From contig NZ_FMTM01000006.1 in the NCBI RefSeq assembly GCF_900099775.1, positions 62,001-126,000 on the forward strand: 64,000 nucleotides of DNA, in the 5' to 3' direction. A model generated the notes under the pieces. It searched no databases and was not told the DNA's origin. It saw nothing but the letters and a program-made list of their open reading frames with translations. The position numbers were made by a program, and so were the translations under genes. The first letter of the stretch is position 1. Each line of letters starts with the position of its first letter. Below are positions 1 through 8,628 of this stretch, piece by piece. This DNA comes from Rhizobium mongolense subsp. loessense. GTDB taxonomy: Bacteria > Pseudomonadota > Alphaproteobacteria > Rhizobiales > Rhizobiaceae.

Positions 1-400
1 CCATGGTGAAGTTGAGAGCCTCGATGCGCGCGAAATAGCCGGCATTCATGACATGTTGAGCGCCGACACGCCGCCGCAGCGGAGCCCCGAGATAAAGCTG
101 GAAAGCGGCCATCACTGGCTCAAGCACATTCACTGAGGCGACGCCCATCTCGACGCACCTCTCATCAATCAGCGCAGCGAGTTCCCGGTCGACGACCGTG
201 TAAAGAACAATGCCTGGCTCGTTGTCGATCGCATCGAGAACCGCAAGCAGCTGCTTGCGGTTGCGGATCAACGGATAGACGTGTTCGACCGCTTGGGCAG
301 ATTTGAACTGGGCGGAAGCAGCGCGGCCGGCTGAGATCAGAGTCTCACCGGTCGAGTCAGAAATCAGATGCAGATGGAAGAAGTTCGTGCGGTTCTCCAC
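1..400 (-). CDS. Pyruvate, phosphate dikinase regulatory protein (DUF299 family), 5' part only
   Basis: The reverse strand reads from a GTG at 400-398 off the left edge, giving about 133 residues that begin VENRTNFFHLHLISDSTGET. The HLHLISDSTGETL motif and the following AGRAA segment are typical of the N-terminus of the bifunctional kinase/pyrophosphorylase that regulates PEP synthase or pyruvate phosphate dikinase. This part should be the N-terminal half; the P-loop lies further in and is outside the window. It is divergent from hemE across the putative origin. The PPDK target is inferred from rhizobial relatives. The start is the first plausible one in frame, but no strong ribosome site is visible. 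Confidence 0.8.
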   Translation of the reverse strand, partial: MENRTNFFHLHLISDSTGETLISAGRAASAQFKSAQAVEHVYPLIRNRKQLLAVLDAIDNEPGIVLYTVVDRELAALIDERCVEMGVASVNVLEPVMAAFQLYLGAPLRRRVGAQHVMNAGYFARIEALNFTM

Positions 401-485
401 GCTATTTTCTGCTGCCTGTTGAAAAGACTGGATAGGAAAGAGCTAAGGGACCGGCATGGCCTGAGGCAAGGGAAAACATGACCCC

Positions 486-494
486 TTATCCACA
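486..494 (+). promoter_or_regulatory. DnaA box, perfect consensus
   Basis: The sequence is TTATCCACA, the classical high-affinity DnaA box. It is the strongest of three boxes in the putative origin. Confidence 0.7.
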
Positions 495-528
495 TTTCGG
501 ATCTTCTGGAGGGTACTGCAGTGCGGCC

Positions 529-537
529 TGTGGATTT
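529..537 (-). promoter_or_regulatory. DnaA-box-like site
   Basis: The reverse complement reads AAATCCACA, which keeps the TCCACA core and differs from the consensus in the first three bases. It faces the perfect box at 486-494. Confidence 0.45.
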
Positions 538-574
538 GTGGTCCGCGCTCGAGAGCTCATTTGGAATACACAAG

Positions 575-583
575 ATATCCACA
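575..583 (+). promoter_or_regulatory. DnaA-box-like site
   Basis: The sequence is ATATCCACA, one mismatch from TTATCCACA. It is the third DnaA-type site in the interval and lies just left of the AT-rich segment. Confidence 0.5.
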
Positions 584-767
584 GAAAGAAGCGCCTCAGC
601 CTTCAACACAAGTTTCTGGAATCACTTTTAGATTCGAGCTTCTCCATAAAACTACGATGAAAGGCTTTCGTTGTCGTCCCGATATCGTAGACGCGCGTGA
701 CATTTGGCATCACCAGTGGATGGATTTTAATCCTTGATAGACACCGACTCTAAGAAATAGAAACCTT

Positions 768-782
768 TTAAAATATCTTTAG
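768..782 (+). promoter_or_regulatory. CtrA-like site before hemE
   Basis: TTAA, seven bases, then TTAG is one mismatch from the CtrA consensus TTAA-N7-TTAA. It lies 22 bp before the hemE start, inside the AT-rich part of the putative origin. CtrA sites occur in the Caulobacter origin, so the location is suggestive. AT-rich DNA makes chance matches likely. Confidence 0.35.
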
Positions 783-803
783 ATTTTTATAGGGACGAAG
801 CGC

Positions 804-1838
804 TTGAGCGAAACACGCCGGAAAATCATGAGAGTTCTTGACGGCGAGACTCTCTCCCCTCCGCCGGTCTGGCTTATGAGACAGGCAGGTCGCTATCTGC
901 CCGAATACAGGCAAACGCGTGCAAAGGCGGGAAGCTTCCTCGATCTTTGCTATTCACCGGAACACGCTGTCGAAGTGACGCTGCAACCCATCCGCCGCTA
1001 CGGCTTCGACGCGGCGATCTTATTCTCTGACATTCTCGTCATTCCCGATGCCATGAAGCGCAATGTGCGTTTTACGGAAGGCCATGGTCCAGAGATGGAC
1101 CCGATCGACGAGGCTGGAATTTCACGTCTGGATGCGGGGGGAGCTATCGACTATCTGAAGCCAGTGTTTGAGACAGTGCGGCGGTTGCGCGCAGAGCTCC
1201 CTGAAGAAACAACGCTTCTCGGCTTTTGTGGCGCCCCCTGGACGGTGGCAACATACATGATTGCGGGCCACGGCACATCTGACCAAGCGCCTGCGAGGCT
1301 TTTCGCCTACCAGTATCCAAAAGCGTTTGAACGGCTGTTGATGCTGCTTGCGGATATCTCAGCCGAATATCTGGTCACGCAAATAGATGCCGGCGCTGAT
1401 GCCGTGCAGATTTTCGATTCTTGGGCCGGTGTTCTTGGGGAAAAGGAATTCGAGGCTTTTGCCGTCAAGCCAGTTGCTCGGATGATTGCCGCTATCAAGG
1501 CACGGCGTCCGAATGCGCGGGTCATCTCGTTTGCCAAGGGTGCGGGCTATCTTTTAAAGACCTACAGGCAGAAGACCGGTGCTGACGCAATTGGCCTTGA
1601 TTGGTCGGTGCCGCTTGAGTTTGCTGCTGAACTTCAAAAGGGGGGAGCGGTTCAAGGTAATCTTGATCCGATGCGGGTCGTTGCCGGCGGGCGGGCGCTT
1701 GAGGAGGGCATCGACGAAATCTTGGCGCATCTCGGTGGTGGGCCGCTGATCTTCAACCTCGGTCATGGAATCACGCCGCAGGCCGATCCGGAAAATGTTC
1801 GCCTGCTGGTCGAGCGCGTTCGCCGCGGTGGGAATTGA
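804..1838 (+). CDS. hemE: Uroporphyrinogen decarboxylase
   Basis: This cytoplasmic haem enzyme converts uroporphyrinogen III to coproporphyrinogen III by removing four carboxyl groups. The 344-residue product has the usual family length. It carries the N-terminal signature PPVWLMRQAGRYLPEYR (about residues 20-36), FSDILVIPDA with the catalytic aspartate (around 75), GFCGAPWT (about 135-142) and FNLGHGI near the C-terminus. Translation begins at TTG 804, preceded by AGGGACGAAG; the next in-frame ATG would remove residues leading into the signature. hemJ follows within 3 bp, so the two haem genes form an operon starting at the putative origin. Confidence 0.96.
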   Translation: MSETRRKIMRVLDGETLSPPPVWLMRQAGRYLPEYRQTRAKAGSFLDLCYSPEHAVEVTLQPIRRYGFDAAILFSDILVIPDAMKRNVRFTEGHGPEMDPIDEAGISRLDAGGAIDYLKPVFETVRRLRAELPEETTLLGFCGAPWTVATYMIAGHGTSDQAPARLFAYQYPKAFERLLMLLADISAEYLVTQIDAGADAVQIFDSWAGVLGEKEFEAFAVKPVARMIAAIKARRPNARVISFAKGAGYLLKTYRQKTGADAIGLDWSVPLEFAAELQKGGAVQGNLDPMRVVAGGRALEEGIDEILAHLGGGPLIFNLGHGITPQADPENVRLLVERVRRGGN

Positions 1839-1840
1839 GA

Positions 1841-2380
1841 ATGATGGAAAGGCAGACGGATCGGCGATCCGGTAGCTACGCGCGGCGACGAGCGCATTTT
1901 GCCCTCGCCCTCTTTCTGCTGCTTGCTGTCGGGCTGTTCGTATGGAACCCTGACGACCTCTACCTTTGGATCAAGGCGCTGCATATCATCGCGGTGATCT
2001 CCTGGATGGCCGGGCTGTTCTACATGCCGCGACTCTTCATCTACCATACGGATGCGGAGCCAGGTTCCTTGCAGTCGGAGACCTTCAAGATCATGGAGCG
2101 ACGTCTGCTGAAGGTCATCATGAACCCGGCGATGATGCTGACGTGGGTCTTCGGCTTGTATCTGGCTTGGTCTGTCTACGGTTTTCAGGGCGGCTGGTTG
2201 CATGCCAAGCTTGCCCTCGTCGCTCTCCTGACGGTCGTTCACATGTTTTTCAGCCGAGCGGTCACGGCTTTTGCCCGTGACGAAAACCGACGCTCGGCGC
2301 GGTATTGGAGATTCATGAACGAAGCTCCGACGCTGCTGATGATCCTGATTGTCATCCTTGTCGTCGTTAAACCGTTTTGA
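1841..2380 (+). CDS. hemJ: Protoporphyrinogen IX oxidase HemJ
   Basis: HemJ is the membrane protein that oxidises protoporphyrinogen IX to protoporphyrin IX in many alphaproteobacteria lacking HemG and HemY. The protein of about 179 residues has four to five hydrophobic helices. It carries the conserved helix KALHIIAVISWMAGLFYMPR with the family histidine, plus HAKLALVALLTVVHM with a second histidine. A TTG at 1835 overlaps the hemE stop, but ATG 1841 is the simpler start. The gene is co-directional and almost contiguous with hemE, which matches a coupled haem operon. Confidence 0.88.
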   Translation: MMERQTDRRSGSYARRRAHFALALFLLLAVGLFVWNPDDLYLWIKALHIIAVISWMAGLFYMPRLFIYHTDAEPGSLQSETFKIMERRLLKVIMNPAMMLTWVFGLYLAWSVYGFQGGWLHAKLALVALLTVVHMFFSRAVTAFARDENRRSARYWRFMNEAPTLLMILIVILVVVKPF

Positions 2381-2415
2381 AGTGAATGGGCGCCGCTTAA
2401 ATTTACTTCATTTTT

Positions 2416-2440
2416 AGGAGCCCCCTTGCGGGGTCTTATC
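2416..2440 (+). terminator. Possible terminator between hemJ and rho
   Basis: A short stem (AG, mismatch, CCCC / TTGC loop / GGGG, mismatch, CT) is followed by TTATCTT. It lies 35 bp after the hemJ stop and 130 bp before rho. It could end the hem operon or attenuate read-through into rho. The stem is imperfect. Confidence 0.4.
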
Positions 2441-2572
2441 TTAGTCGCTATTTTCCGCGCATCTCATCTTCGTGGCATGTGTTTTGAGTTCAGTCGTCTG
2501 CGAGACCTTTCGCAACACCGAAACGACGCAACATAGCCTTCCCCCTTCGAAATATAGAGTAATGGTCACTTC

Positions 2573-3838
2573 ATGGCTGAAATGAAGCTTCAGGAACTTA
2601 AGAGCAAATCCCCGACCGATCTGCTGGCGTTCGCCGAATCGCTCGAGGTCGAAAATGCAAGCACCATGCGCAAACAGGAACTGATGTTTGCGATCCTGAA
2701 GGTTCTCGCCAGCCAGGATATAGAGATTATCGGCGAGGGCGTCGTGGAAGTGCTGCAAGATGGTTTCGGCTTCCTGCGTTCGGCAAACGCCAACTATCTG
2801 CCGGGTCCGGACGATATCTATATTTCTCCTTCGCAGATCCGCCGCTTCTCGCTGAAAACCGGCGATACGGTCGAGGGGCCGATCCGCGGTCCGAAGGAAG
2901 GCGAGCGCTATTTTGCTCTGCTCAAGGTGAACACGATCAATTTCGACGATCCGGAAAAGATCCGTCACAAGGTTCACTTCGATAATCTGACGCCGCTTTA
3001 TCCGAATGAACGATTCAAGATGGAACTCGACGTTCCGACATCGAAGGATCTGTCTTCACGCGTCATCGATCTCGTCGCGCCGCTTGGCAAAGGCCAGCGT
3101 GGTCTCATCGTGGCCCCGCCCAGAACCGGTAAAACCGTTCTTCTGCAGAATATTGCGCACTCAATCACTGCAAATCATCCGGAGTGCTACCTGATCGTTC
3201 TGTTGATCGATGAACGTCCTGAAGAAGTGACGGATATGCAGCGTTCGGTGCGCGGCGAAGTGATTTCTTCCACATTCGACGAGCCAGCTGTGCGTCACGT
3301 GCAGGTCGCCGAGATGGTGATCGAAAAGGCAAAGCGGCTTGTCGAACACGGCCGCGATGTCGTCATCCTGCTTGATTCGATCACGCGCCTCGGACGCGCC
3401 TACAACACCGTGGTACCGTCCTCCGGCAAGGTTCTGACTGGTGGTGTCGATGCAAACGCTCTACAGCGGCCAAAGCGCTTCTTCGGCGCTGCTCGTAACA
3501 TCGAAGAAGGCGGCTCCCTGACGATTATCGCAACGGCGCTCATTGATACCGGCAGCCGTATGGATGAAGTCATCTTCGAAGAATTCAAGGGCACAGGTAA
3601 CTCGGAAATCGTTCTCGATCGCAAGGTAGCGGACAAGCGCATCTTCCCGGCGATGGATATTCTGAAGTCCGGCACGCGCAAGGAGGACCTGCTTGTCCCG
3701 CGTCAGGACCTGCAGAAGATCTTCGTGCTTCGTCGTATTCTTGCCCCCATGGGTACGACTGACGCGATAGAGTTTCTCATCGACAAGCTGAAGCAGACGA
3801 AGAACAATCCGGATTTCTTCGAGTCGATGAACACCTAA
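2573..3838 (+). CDS. rho: Transcription termination factor Rho
   Basis: Rho is the hexameric RNA-dependent ATPase that terminates transcription. The 421-residue product has the usual length. It has the N-terminal Rho domain (MKLQELKSKSPTDLLAFAE), the cold-shock-like RNA-binding fold (DGFGFLRS around residue 65), the Walker A APPRTGKT (about 181-188), Walker B VVILLDSITR (about 262-271) and the Q-loop region SSGKVLTGGVDANAL. It stands alone, with a 190-bp leader and a strong terminator behind it. Rho leaders are often autoregulated; nothing beyond the leader length supports that here. Confidence 0.98.
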   Translation: MAEMKLQELKSKSPTDLLAFAESLEVENASTMRKQELMFAILKVLASQDIEIIGEGVVEVLQDGFGFLRSANANYLPGPDDIYISPSQIRRFSLKTGDTVEGPIRGPKEGERYFALLKVNTINFDDPEKIRHKVHFDNLTPLYPNERFKMELDVPTSKDLSSRVIDLVAPLGKGQRGLIVAPPRTGKTVLLQNIAHSITANHPECYLIVLLIDERPEEVTDMQRSVRGEVISSTFDEPAVRHVQVAEMVIEKAKRLVEHGRDVVILLDSITRLGRAYNTVVPSSGKVLTGGVDANALQRPKRFFGAARNIEEGGSLTIIATALIDTGSRMDEVIFEEFKGTGNSEIVLDRKVADKRIFPAMDILKSGTRKEDLLVPRQDLQKIFVLRRILAPMGTTDAIEFLIDKLKQTKNNPDFFESMNT

Positions 3839-3861
3839 CAGATAGCCGGATGTCTGATAAT

Positions 3862-3897
3862 AAAGCCGGTCATTTTGCGTGGCCGGCTTTTGTTTTT
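3862..3897 (+). terminator. Rho-independent terminator of rho
   Basis: AAAGCCGG and CCGGCTTT form a stem, extended inwards by T·G, CA/TG pairs, around a short loop. The 3' side runs into TTTTGTTTTT. It starts 23 bp after the rho stop. Confidence 0.85.
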
Positions 3898-3927
3898 GAG
3901 GAATCCGGGCGGCCAGAGTAACCGAGG

Positions 3928-5244
3928 ATGTCGAACGAAACCATCTATGCACTATCGAGCGGAGCAGTCCCCTCCGGCGTTGCGGTTATCCGCCTCAGTG
4001 GTGTGAAGACGCGCGATGCTGTGCAATTGCTGGTCGGCGACATTCCACCGCCACGAAAGGCGTCGCTGCGAACGATTCGCCTACGTAACGGTTCAATCGT
4101 CGATAGCGGTTTAGTGCTCTTCTTTCCATCTCCGGCGTCCTTTACAGGCGAAGACTGCGCCGAACTCCAGCTGCACGGCAGCCGGGCCGTTATTAATGCA
4201 CTATTCGAGGAACTGGAGACGATCGACGGCGTGCGGATGGCCACCGAAGGTGAATTCTCGCGTCGGGCTTTTGAGAACGGCAAACTCGACCTCGTCGAAA
4301 TCGAGGGCCTGGCTGACCTCATAGCCGCAGAAACAGAGATGCAGAGACGTCTGGCGGTCGAGCATAGCCAGGGAAAACTCTCGCAGTTATACGATTCGTG
4401 GGCGGAACGATTGACACGGGCGCGCGCTCTGATCGAAGCCGAACTCGACTTTGCCGACGAGGATGACGTACCCGGTTCGGTGTCGGAACTGGTCTGGGAT
4501 GATGTTGGCCGACTACAGGCAGAGTTAGCAAGCCATCTCGCGCTCGCGAAGGCCGGAGAGATTATTCGCGATGGCTTCAAGGTCGTTATCGCGGGGGCGC
4601 CGAATGCCGGAAAATCGACCCTGATGAATGCCCTTGCACGGAGAGAGGTTGCCATCGTGACGGACATCGCGGGAACGACGCGAGATGTTCTTCACGTCGA
4701 TCTCGATATCAATGGCTTCCTCGTAAAGCTTTATGACACGGCAGGTTTGCGGGAAGCAAATGAACTGGTCGAGCGGGAGGGTATACGTCGCGCCGAGCAG
4801 GTCATCTCCCAAGCGAGCCTTGTACTCTATCTTGAGGATATGGCCGAAGGTCCACATGCGCTCCCGCCAATCGCCAACACGGAAGTCTTGCGGGTCGGGA
4901 CAAAGGCCGATATATCCGCGGGAAATGGTACGGGCGCCTACGATCTGACGATATCTGCCGTCACGGACGTGGGTTTGGTCGCGCTTCGCGTCGCAATCGC
5001 CGAGCGGCTGGAGCGGCAGGTCGGCAGCCATAGCCTTGCGATCCCAAGCCGCAGGCGGCAAAAGGATTCGCTTGCGGAATGCTTGAAGGCGATCGAGGCT
5101 GCTTTGGCCCATCCGTCGTCGGAGCTCGATATCAGGGCCGAGAACCTTCGTATCGCCGGCAACGCCTTGGGCAGAATTACAGGGCGCGTTGATGTTGAGA
5201 ATTTGCTCGACGTGATCTTTTCAGAGTTTTGCATCGGAAAATGA
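3928..5244 (+). CDS. mnmE: tRNA modification GTPase MnmE
   Basis: MnmE works with MnmG to install the 5-carboxymethylaminomethyl (or aminomethyl) group on U34 of certain tRNAs. The 438-residue protein has the N-terminal folate-binding domain (TIYALSSGAVPSGVAVIRLSG), the embedded Ras-like GTPase with G1 GAPNAGKST (about 222-230), G2/G3 AGTTRD and DTAGLR, a G4-type TKAD, and the diagnostic C-terminal CIGK whose cysteine is required for modification. Its partner mnmG starts 37 bp downstream. The stop codon lies inside a parS site (5242-5257). Confidence 0.97.
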   Translation: MSNETIYALSSGAVPSGVAVIRLSGVKTRDAVQLLVGDIPPPRKASLRTIRLRNGSIVDSGLVLFFPSPASFTGEDCAELQLHGSRAVINALFEELETIDGVRMATEGEFSRRAFENGKLDLVEIEGLADLIAAETEMQRRLAVEHSQGKLSQLYDSWAERLTRARALIEAELDFADEDDVPGSVSELVWDDVGRLQAELASHLALAKAGEIIRDGFKVVIAGAPNAGKSTLMNALARREVAIVTDIAGTTRDVLHVDLDINGFLVKLYDTAGLREANELVEREGIRRAEQVISQASLVLYLEDMAEGPHALPPIANTEVLRVGTKADISAGNGTGAYDLTISAVTDVGLVALRVAIAERLERQVGSHSLAIPSRRRQKDSLAECLKAIEAALAHPSSELDIRAENLRIAGNALGRITGRVDVENLLDVIFSEFCIGK

Positions 5245-5257
5245 TTCACGTGAAACA
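5242..5257. promoter_or_regulatory. parS centromere site, one mismatch
   Basis: TGATTCACGTGAAACA differs at one base from the widely conserved 16-bp parS palindrome TGTTTCACGTGAAACA. It includes the mnmE stop codon and lies 2.6 kb from parA. ParB would load here to form the partition complex. Basis: sequence match plus knowledge of the chromosomal ParABS family. Confidence 0.85.
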
Positions 5258-5281
5258 CCTGGAAGCGTGCGGGAAAGCGAA

Positions 5282-7156
5282 ATGAGTGTCTGTCAATACG
5301 ACGTCATTGTAATCGGAGGTGGTCACGCAGGTTGCGAGGCGGCCAGCGCAGCGGCCCGCCTCGGTGCTCGCACAGCCCTGGTGACGCATCGGCGCGATAC
5401 GGTCGGGGTCATGTCGTGCAACCCTGCGATTGGCGGCCTGGGGAAAGGCCACCTGGTGCGGGAGGTGGATGCGCTGGACGGCCTCATGGGTCGTATCGCC
5501 GATGCAGCCGGTATCCAGTTCCGGATGCTGAATCGCAAAAAAGGCCCAGCAGTCCGTGGTCCGCGAACTCAAGCCGATCGAAAGCTCTATCGGGCGGCAA
5601 TGCAAGCAGCAATCGAAGCTATTGATAATATTGACGTTATCGAAGGTGATGCCTTTGATCTTGATATATCAGACGGCCGCATCGCGGGTGTCGTCATGAA
5701 AGATAGCCGGATTCTAAGCTGCGGCGCCGTCGTCCTTACGACAGGAACCTTCTTGCGCGGGCTTATTCATATCGGGGACAAGAAGATTCCAGCGGGCCGT
5801 GCCGGCGAAGATCCGTCGCTCGGTTTGTCTGCAACATTATCGCGAATGGGGCTTCGGCTCGGCCGCCTCAAGACCGGCACGCCGGCGCGTCTTGACGGTA
5901 AGACGATTGACTGGCGAGCCGTCGGCCGACAGGGCGCAGATGAGGAGATAACGCCATTTTCATTCATGACCGGTGCAATCGCGAATCCGCAAATTGAATG
6001 TGGGGTAACGCGCACTACGGCTGCCACGCATAAATTCATTCAGGACAACCTGCATCGTTCGGCAATGTATTCCGGCCAGATCGAGGGCGTCGGACCGCGC
6101 TATTGTCCCTCAATCGAAGACAAGATCGTGAAGTTCGGCGAGCGGGACGGCCATCAAATTTTCCTCGAACCGGAAGGCTTGGACGACGATACCGTCTATC
6201 CGAATGGCATTTCGACATCGCTGCCGGCAGAGGTGCAGGATGCGTTCATCCGCACCATACCAGGCCTGGAAAAGGTTTCGATCATCCAACCTGGCTATGC
6301 GATCGAATATGATCACGTCGATCCGCGCGAACTGACGCCTGCTCTTGAAGTGAAGCGAATGCCGGGACTTTACCTCGCAGGGCAGATCAACGGAACGACG
6401 GGATACGAGGAGGCAGCGGCCCAGGGCCTCGTGGCGGGTCTCAATGCCGCTCGCCGGGCGGGCAACCAAGCACCGGTCTATCTGAGCCGGACAAACTCCT
6501 ACATCGGCGTCATGATCGACGATCTGACGTCGAGGGGCGTTGCAGAGCCTTATCGCATGTTCACCTCACGTGCGGAATACCGGCTTTCTCTGCGTGCGGA
6601 CAACGCAGATATGCGGCTCACTCCGCTTGCGGAAGAGATCGGATGTCTGGGACAGGCTCGCCGTGCCAAATTCCACGAATACAAATGTGCGCTTGACAGT
6701 GCGCGAGAACAGCTGAAGGCATTGCATATTACACCGAATGAGGCCCGACAGTATGGCTTGAAAATCAACTTGGATGGGCAGAGGCGTTCGGCCTATGAGC
6801 TGCTCGCCTACCCCGATTTCGACATGGGGCTTCTGTCAAATGTATGGCCGGAACTTCAGGCGTTGAGCAAGCCGATTGCGCAAGCCGTGGAGATCGAAGC
6901 ATCATATGCCGTCTATATGCGCCGGCAGTCTTCGGATATTGCAGATATTCAGCGCGACGAGAATCGCTTTATTCCACACGACTTTGACTACTCCACTCTG
7001 GCTGGCCTTTCGAATGAGCTCAAGCAGAAGCTTGGCAAGCAACGACCTTTCAATGTCGCTCAGGCTGCAAAGATAGATGGTATGACGCCCGCGGCCGTCT
7101 CGCTTCTGCTCGTTCATTTGCGAAAGGTAGAGGCTGCAGACCGGTCAGTCGCCTAA
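5282..7156 (+). CDS. mnmG: tRNA uridine-5-carboxymethylaminomethyl(34) synthesis enzyme MnmG
   Basis: MnmG is the FAD-dependent partner of MnmE in wobble-uridine modification. The protein of about 624 residues has an N-terminal dinucleotide-binding motif VIVIGGGHAGCEAA (about 9-22), the family signature GLGKGHLVREVDALDGLMG, a central GAGxxYCPSIEDKIVKF-like block (GVGPRYCPSIEDKIVKF), and LAGQINGTTGYEEAAAQGL near 370. I chose ATG 5282; a GTG at 5267 would add five residues but lies close to the parS site. It is flanked by two parS sites. Confidence 0.97.
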   Translation: MSVCQYDVIVIGGGHAGCEAASAAARLGARTALVTHRRDTVGVMSCNPAIGGLGKGHLVREVDALDGLMGRIADAAGIQFRMLNRKKGPAVRGPRTQADRKLYRAAMQAAIEAIDNIDVIEGDAFDLDISDGRIAGVVMKDSRILSCGAVVLTTGTFLRGLIHIGDKKIPAGRAGEDPSLGLSATLSRMGLRLGRLKTGTPARLDGKTIDWRAVGRQGADEEITPFSFMTGAIANPQIECGVTRTTAATHKFIQDNLHRSAMYSGQIEGVGPRYCPSIEDKIVKFGERDGHQIFLEPEGLDDDTVYPNGISTSLPAEVQDAFIRTIPGLEKVSIIQPGYAIEYDHVDPRELTPALEVKRMPGLYLAGQINGTTGYEEAAAQGLVAGLNAARRAGNQAPVYLSRTNSYIGVMIDDLTSRGVAEPYRMFTSRAEYRLSLRADNADMRLTPLAEEIGCLGQARRAKFHEYKCALDSAREQLKALHITPNEARQYGLKINLDGQRRSAYELLAYPDFDMGLLSNVWPELQALSKPIAQAVEIEASYAVYMRRQSSDIADIQRDENRFIPHDFDYSTLAGLSNELKQKLGKQRPFNVAQAAKIDGMTPAAVSLLLVHLRKVEAADRSVA

Positions 7157-7177
7157 CACACGTTTTGAGAGTCTTCC

Positions 7178-7795
7178 ATGGAGTTGAACGGTCAAAGTGT
7201 TTCACGTGAAACACAAGACAGACTGGAGCATTTTGTTGCTCTCTTTAGCAAATGGTCCAAATCCATCAACCTCGTCGCTCCGTCGACGTTGAGTGATACA
7301 TGGCAAAGACACGTCGCTGACAGCGCTCAAATTTTTCAATTGAGTCCCGGCCCGAAACGCTGGGTGGATTTGGGTAGTGGCGGCGGTTTTCCCGGCGTGA
7401 TCACCGCAATCTTCCTGGCCGAGCTTGGTGATGGTTGGGCCCATCTCATTGAAAGCAACAACAAGAAAGCGTCTTTCCTCAGGCTGGCCCTTCGCGAGAC
7501 AGGCGCACGCGGTTCCGTGCATTCCATCCGTATCGAGGATGGACCGGATATTGTCCCCTCCTGTGATGCTGTCTCCGCACGGGCCCTCGCCGATCTCGAT
7601 AAACTATGCGAGTTTGCCGAGCCCTGGATGCTTCGCAATAGAAATACCCGTGCATTTTTCCATAAAGGCCGGGATTACGCTGCCGAAATTGCCAAGGCAC
7701 GTGGTCGATGGCGTTTTGATCTGCTAGAACATCGAAGCGTTGTCGAGCGAGATTCGGTCATACTCGAGGTCTTCAATCTCCAACGCTTGGTTTAA
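7178..7795 (+). CDS. rsmG: 16S rRNA (guanine(527)-N7)-methyltransferase RsmG
   Basis: RsmG (formerly GidB) methylates G527 of 16S rRNA using SAM. The 205-residue protein has the family start LEHFVALFSKWSKSINLVAPSTL and the SAM-binding motif WVDLGSGGGFPGV (about residues 63-75), followed by LIESNNKKASFLR. It sits in the classical mnmG-rsmG-parA-parB order. A perfect parS site falls within codons 7-12, so the segregation site is constrained by coding sequence. It ends 19 bp before the parA start. Confidence 0.95.
   Translation: MELNGQSVSRETQDRLEHFVALFSKWSKSINLVAPSTLSDTWQRHVADSAQIFQLSPGPKRWVDLGSGGGFPGVITAIFLAELGDGWAHLIESNNKKASFLRLALRETGARGSVHSIRIEDGPDIVPSCDAVSARALADLDKLCEFAEPWMLRNRNTRAFFHKGRDYAAEIAKARGRWRFDLLEHRSVVERDSVILEVFNLQRLV
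7198..7213. promoter_or_regulatory. parS centromere site, perfect 16-bp palindrome
   Basis: TGTTTCACGTGAAACA matches the conserved bacterial parS consensus exactly. It lies inside the rsmG coding region, 0.6 kb before parA, and encodes part of SVSRET. It is the best ParB-binding site in the window. Confidence 0.93.
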
Positions 7796-7814
7796 CAGTT
7801 CGGATGATGCGGCC

Positions 7815-8609
7815 ATGGCCTTTGAACGAAACCGGATTATTACAATAGCAAATCAAAAAGGTGGCGTTGGAAAGACGACCACTGCCATCAATTTGGCGAC
7901 CGCGTTGGCCGCCATCGGCGAACGAGTCCTGATCGTCGACCTGGACCCACAGGGTAACGCAAGCACTGGTCTCGGGATCGATCGGAAGGATCGCAAACTC
8001 TCTTCTTATGATTTGCTGATTGGCGAGGCCGGGGTGACGGAGGCGTCTTTGCCCACCGCTGTCCCAAATCTTTCGATCGTGCCGTCGACAATGGATTTGC
8101 TTGGTATAGAAATGGAAATCGCTCAACAGAGCGATCGGGTATTCAAGCTCCGCAAGGCACTCACAACTCCGCAAGCCTTTGAATTTACTTATATTTTGCT
8201 GGATTGCCCGCCTTCTTTCAACCTGTTGACGATGAACGCAATGGCTGCGGCACACTCCGTTTTGGTGCCGTTACAATGCGAATTCTTCGCATTGGAGGGG
8301 CTGAGTCAGCTCTTGGAGACGGTTGATCAGGTCCGGCGAACGGTAAATCCGCGTTTGGATATCCAAGGTATCGTGCTGACGATGTTCGATGCGCGAAACA
8401 ATCTTGCCCAGCAGGTGGTGAGCGACGTTCGGACGCATCTCGGCGAGAAAGTTTATCACACGCTGATCCCGCGCAATGTCCGGGTTTCCGAAGCGCCCTC
8501 ATATGGAAAGCCTGCGATCCTTTATGATTTGAAATGCGCTGGCAGCCAGGCATATTTGCAGCTGGCCTCGGAGGTCATCCAGCGTGAACGTCAGCGTCTC
8601 GCCGCTTAA
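7815..8609 (+). CDS. parA: Chromosome partitioning ATPase ParA
   Basis: ParA is the Walker-type ATPase that moves ParB-parS complexes over the nucleoid. The 264-residue product starts MAFERNRIITIANQKGGVGKTTT, with the deviant Walker A KGGVGKTT at residues 15-22. It also has DLDPQGNASTGLG (A' motif) and LDCPPSFNLLTMNA (Walker B). An in-frame ATG at 7740 lies inside rsmG and was rejected in favour of 7815, because the family start is immediately before the Walker region. parB begins 19 bp after its stop. Confidence 0.97.
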   Translation: MAFERNRIITIANQKGGVGKTTTAINLATALAAIGERVLIVDLDPQGNASTGLGIDRKDRKLSSYDLLIGEAGVTEASLPTAVPNLSIVPSTMDLLGIEMEIAQQSDRVFKLRKALTTPQAFEFTYILLDCPPSFNLLTMNAMAAAHSVLVPLQCEFFALEGLSQLLETVDQVRRTVNPRLDIQGIVLTMFDARNNLAQQVVSDVRTHLGEKVYHTLIPRNVRVSEAPSYGKPAILYDLKCAGSQAYLQLASEVIQRERQRLAA

Positions 8610-8628
8610 GCTTCAAGTGAGTATTCCA

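Larger units (their letters stand above)
401..803. other. Putative chromosomal replication origin (oriC)
   Basis: This 403-bp gene-free interval lies between the DUF299 gene and hemE. In Caulobacter and Sinorhizobium meliloti the chromosomal origin sits next to hemE. It contains one perfect DnaA box TTATCCACA (486-494), two near-matches (529-537 on the minus strand, 575-583), an AT-rich stretch from about 620 to 795, three GANTC sites (619, 631, 746) that CcrM could methylate, and a CtrA-like TTAA-N7-TTAG site at 768-782. Short frames here (478-660 and 364-609) look non-coding. The assignment is inference from position plus these sites. Confidence 0.7.
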
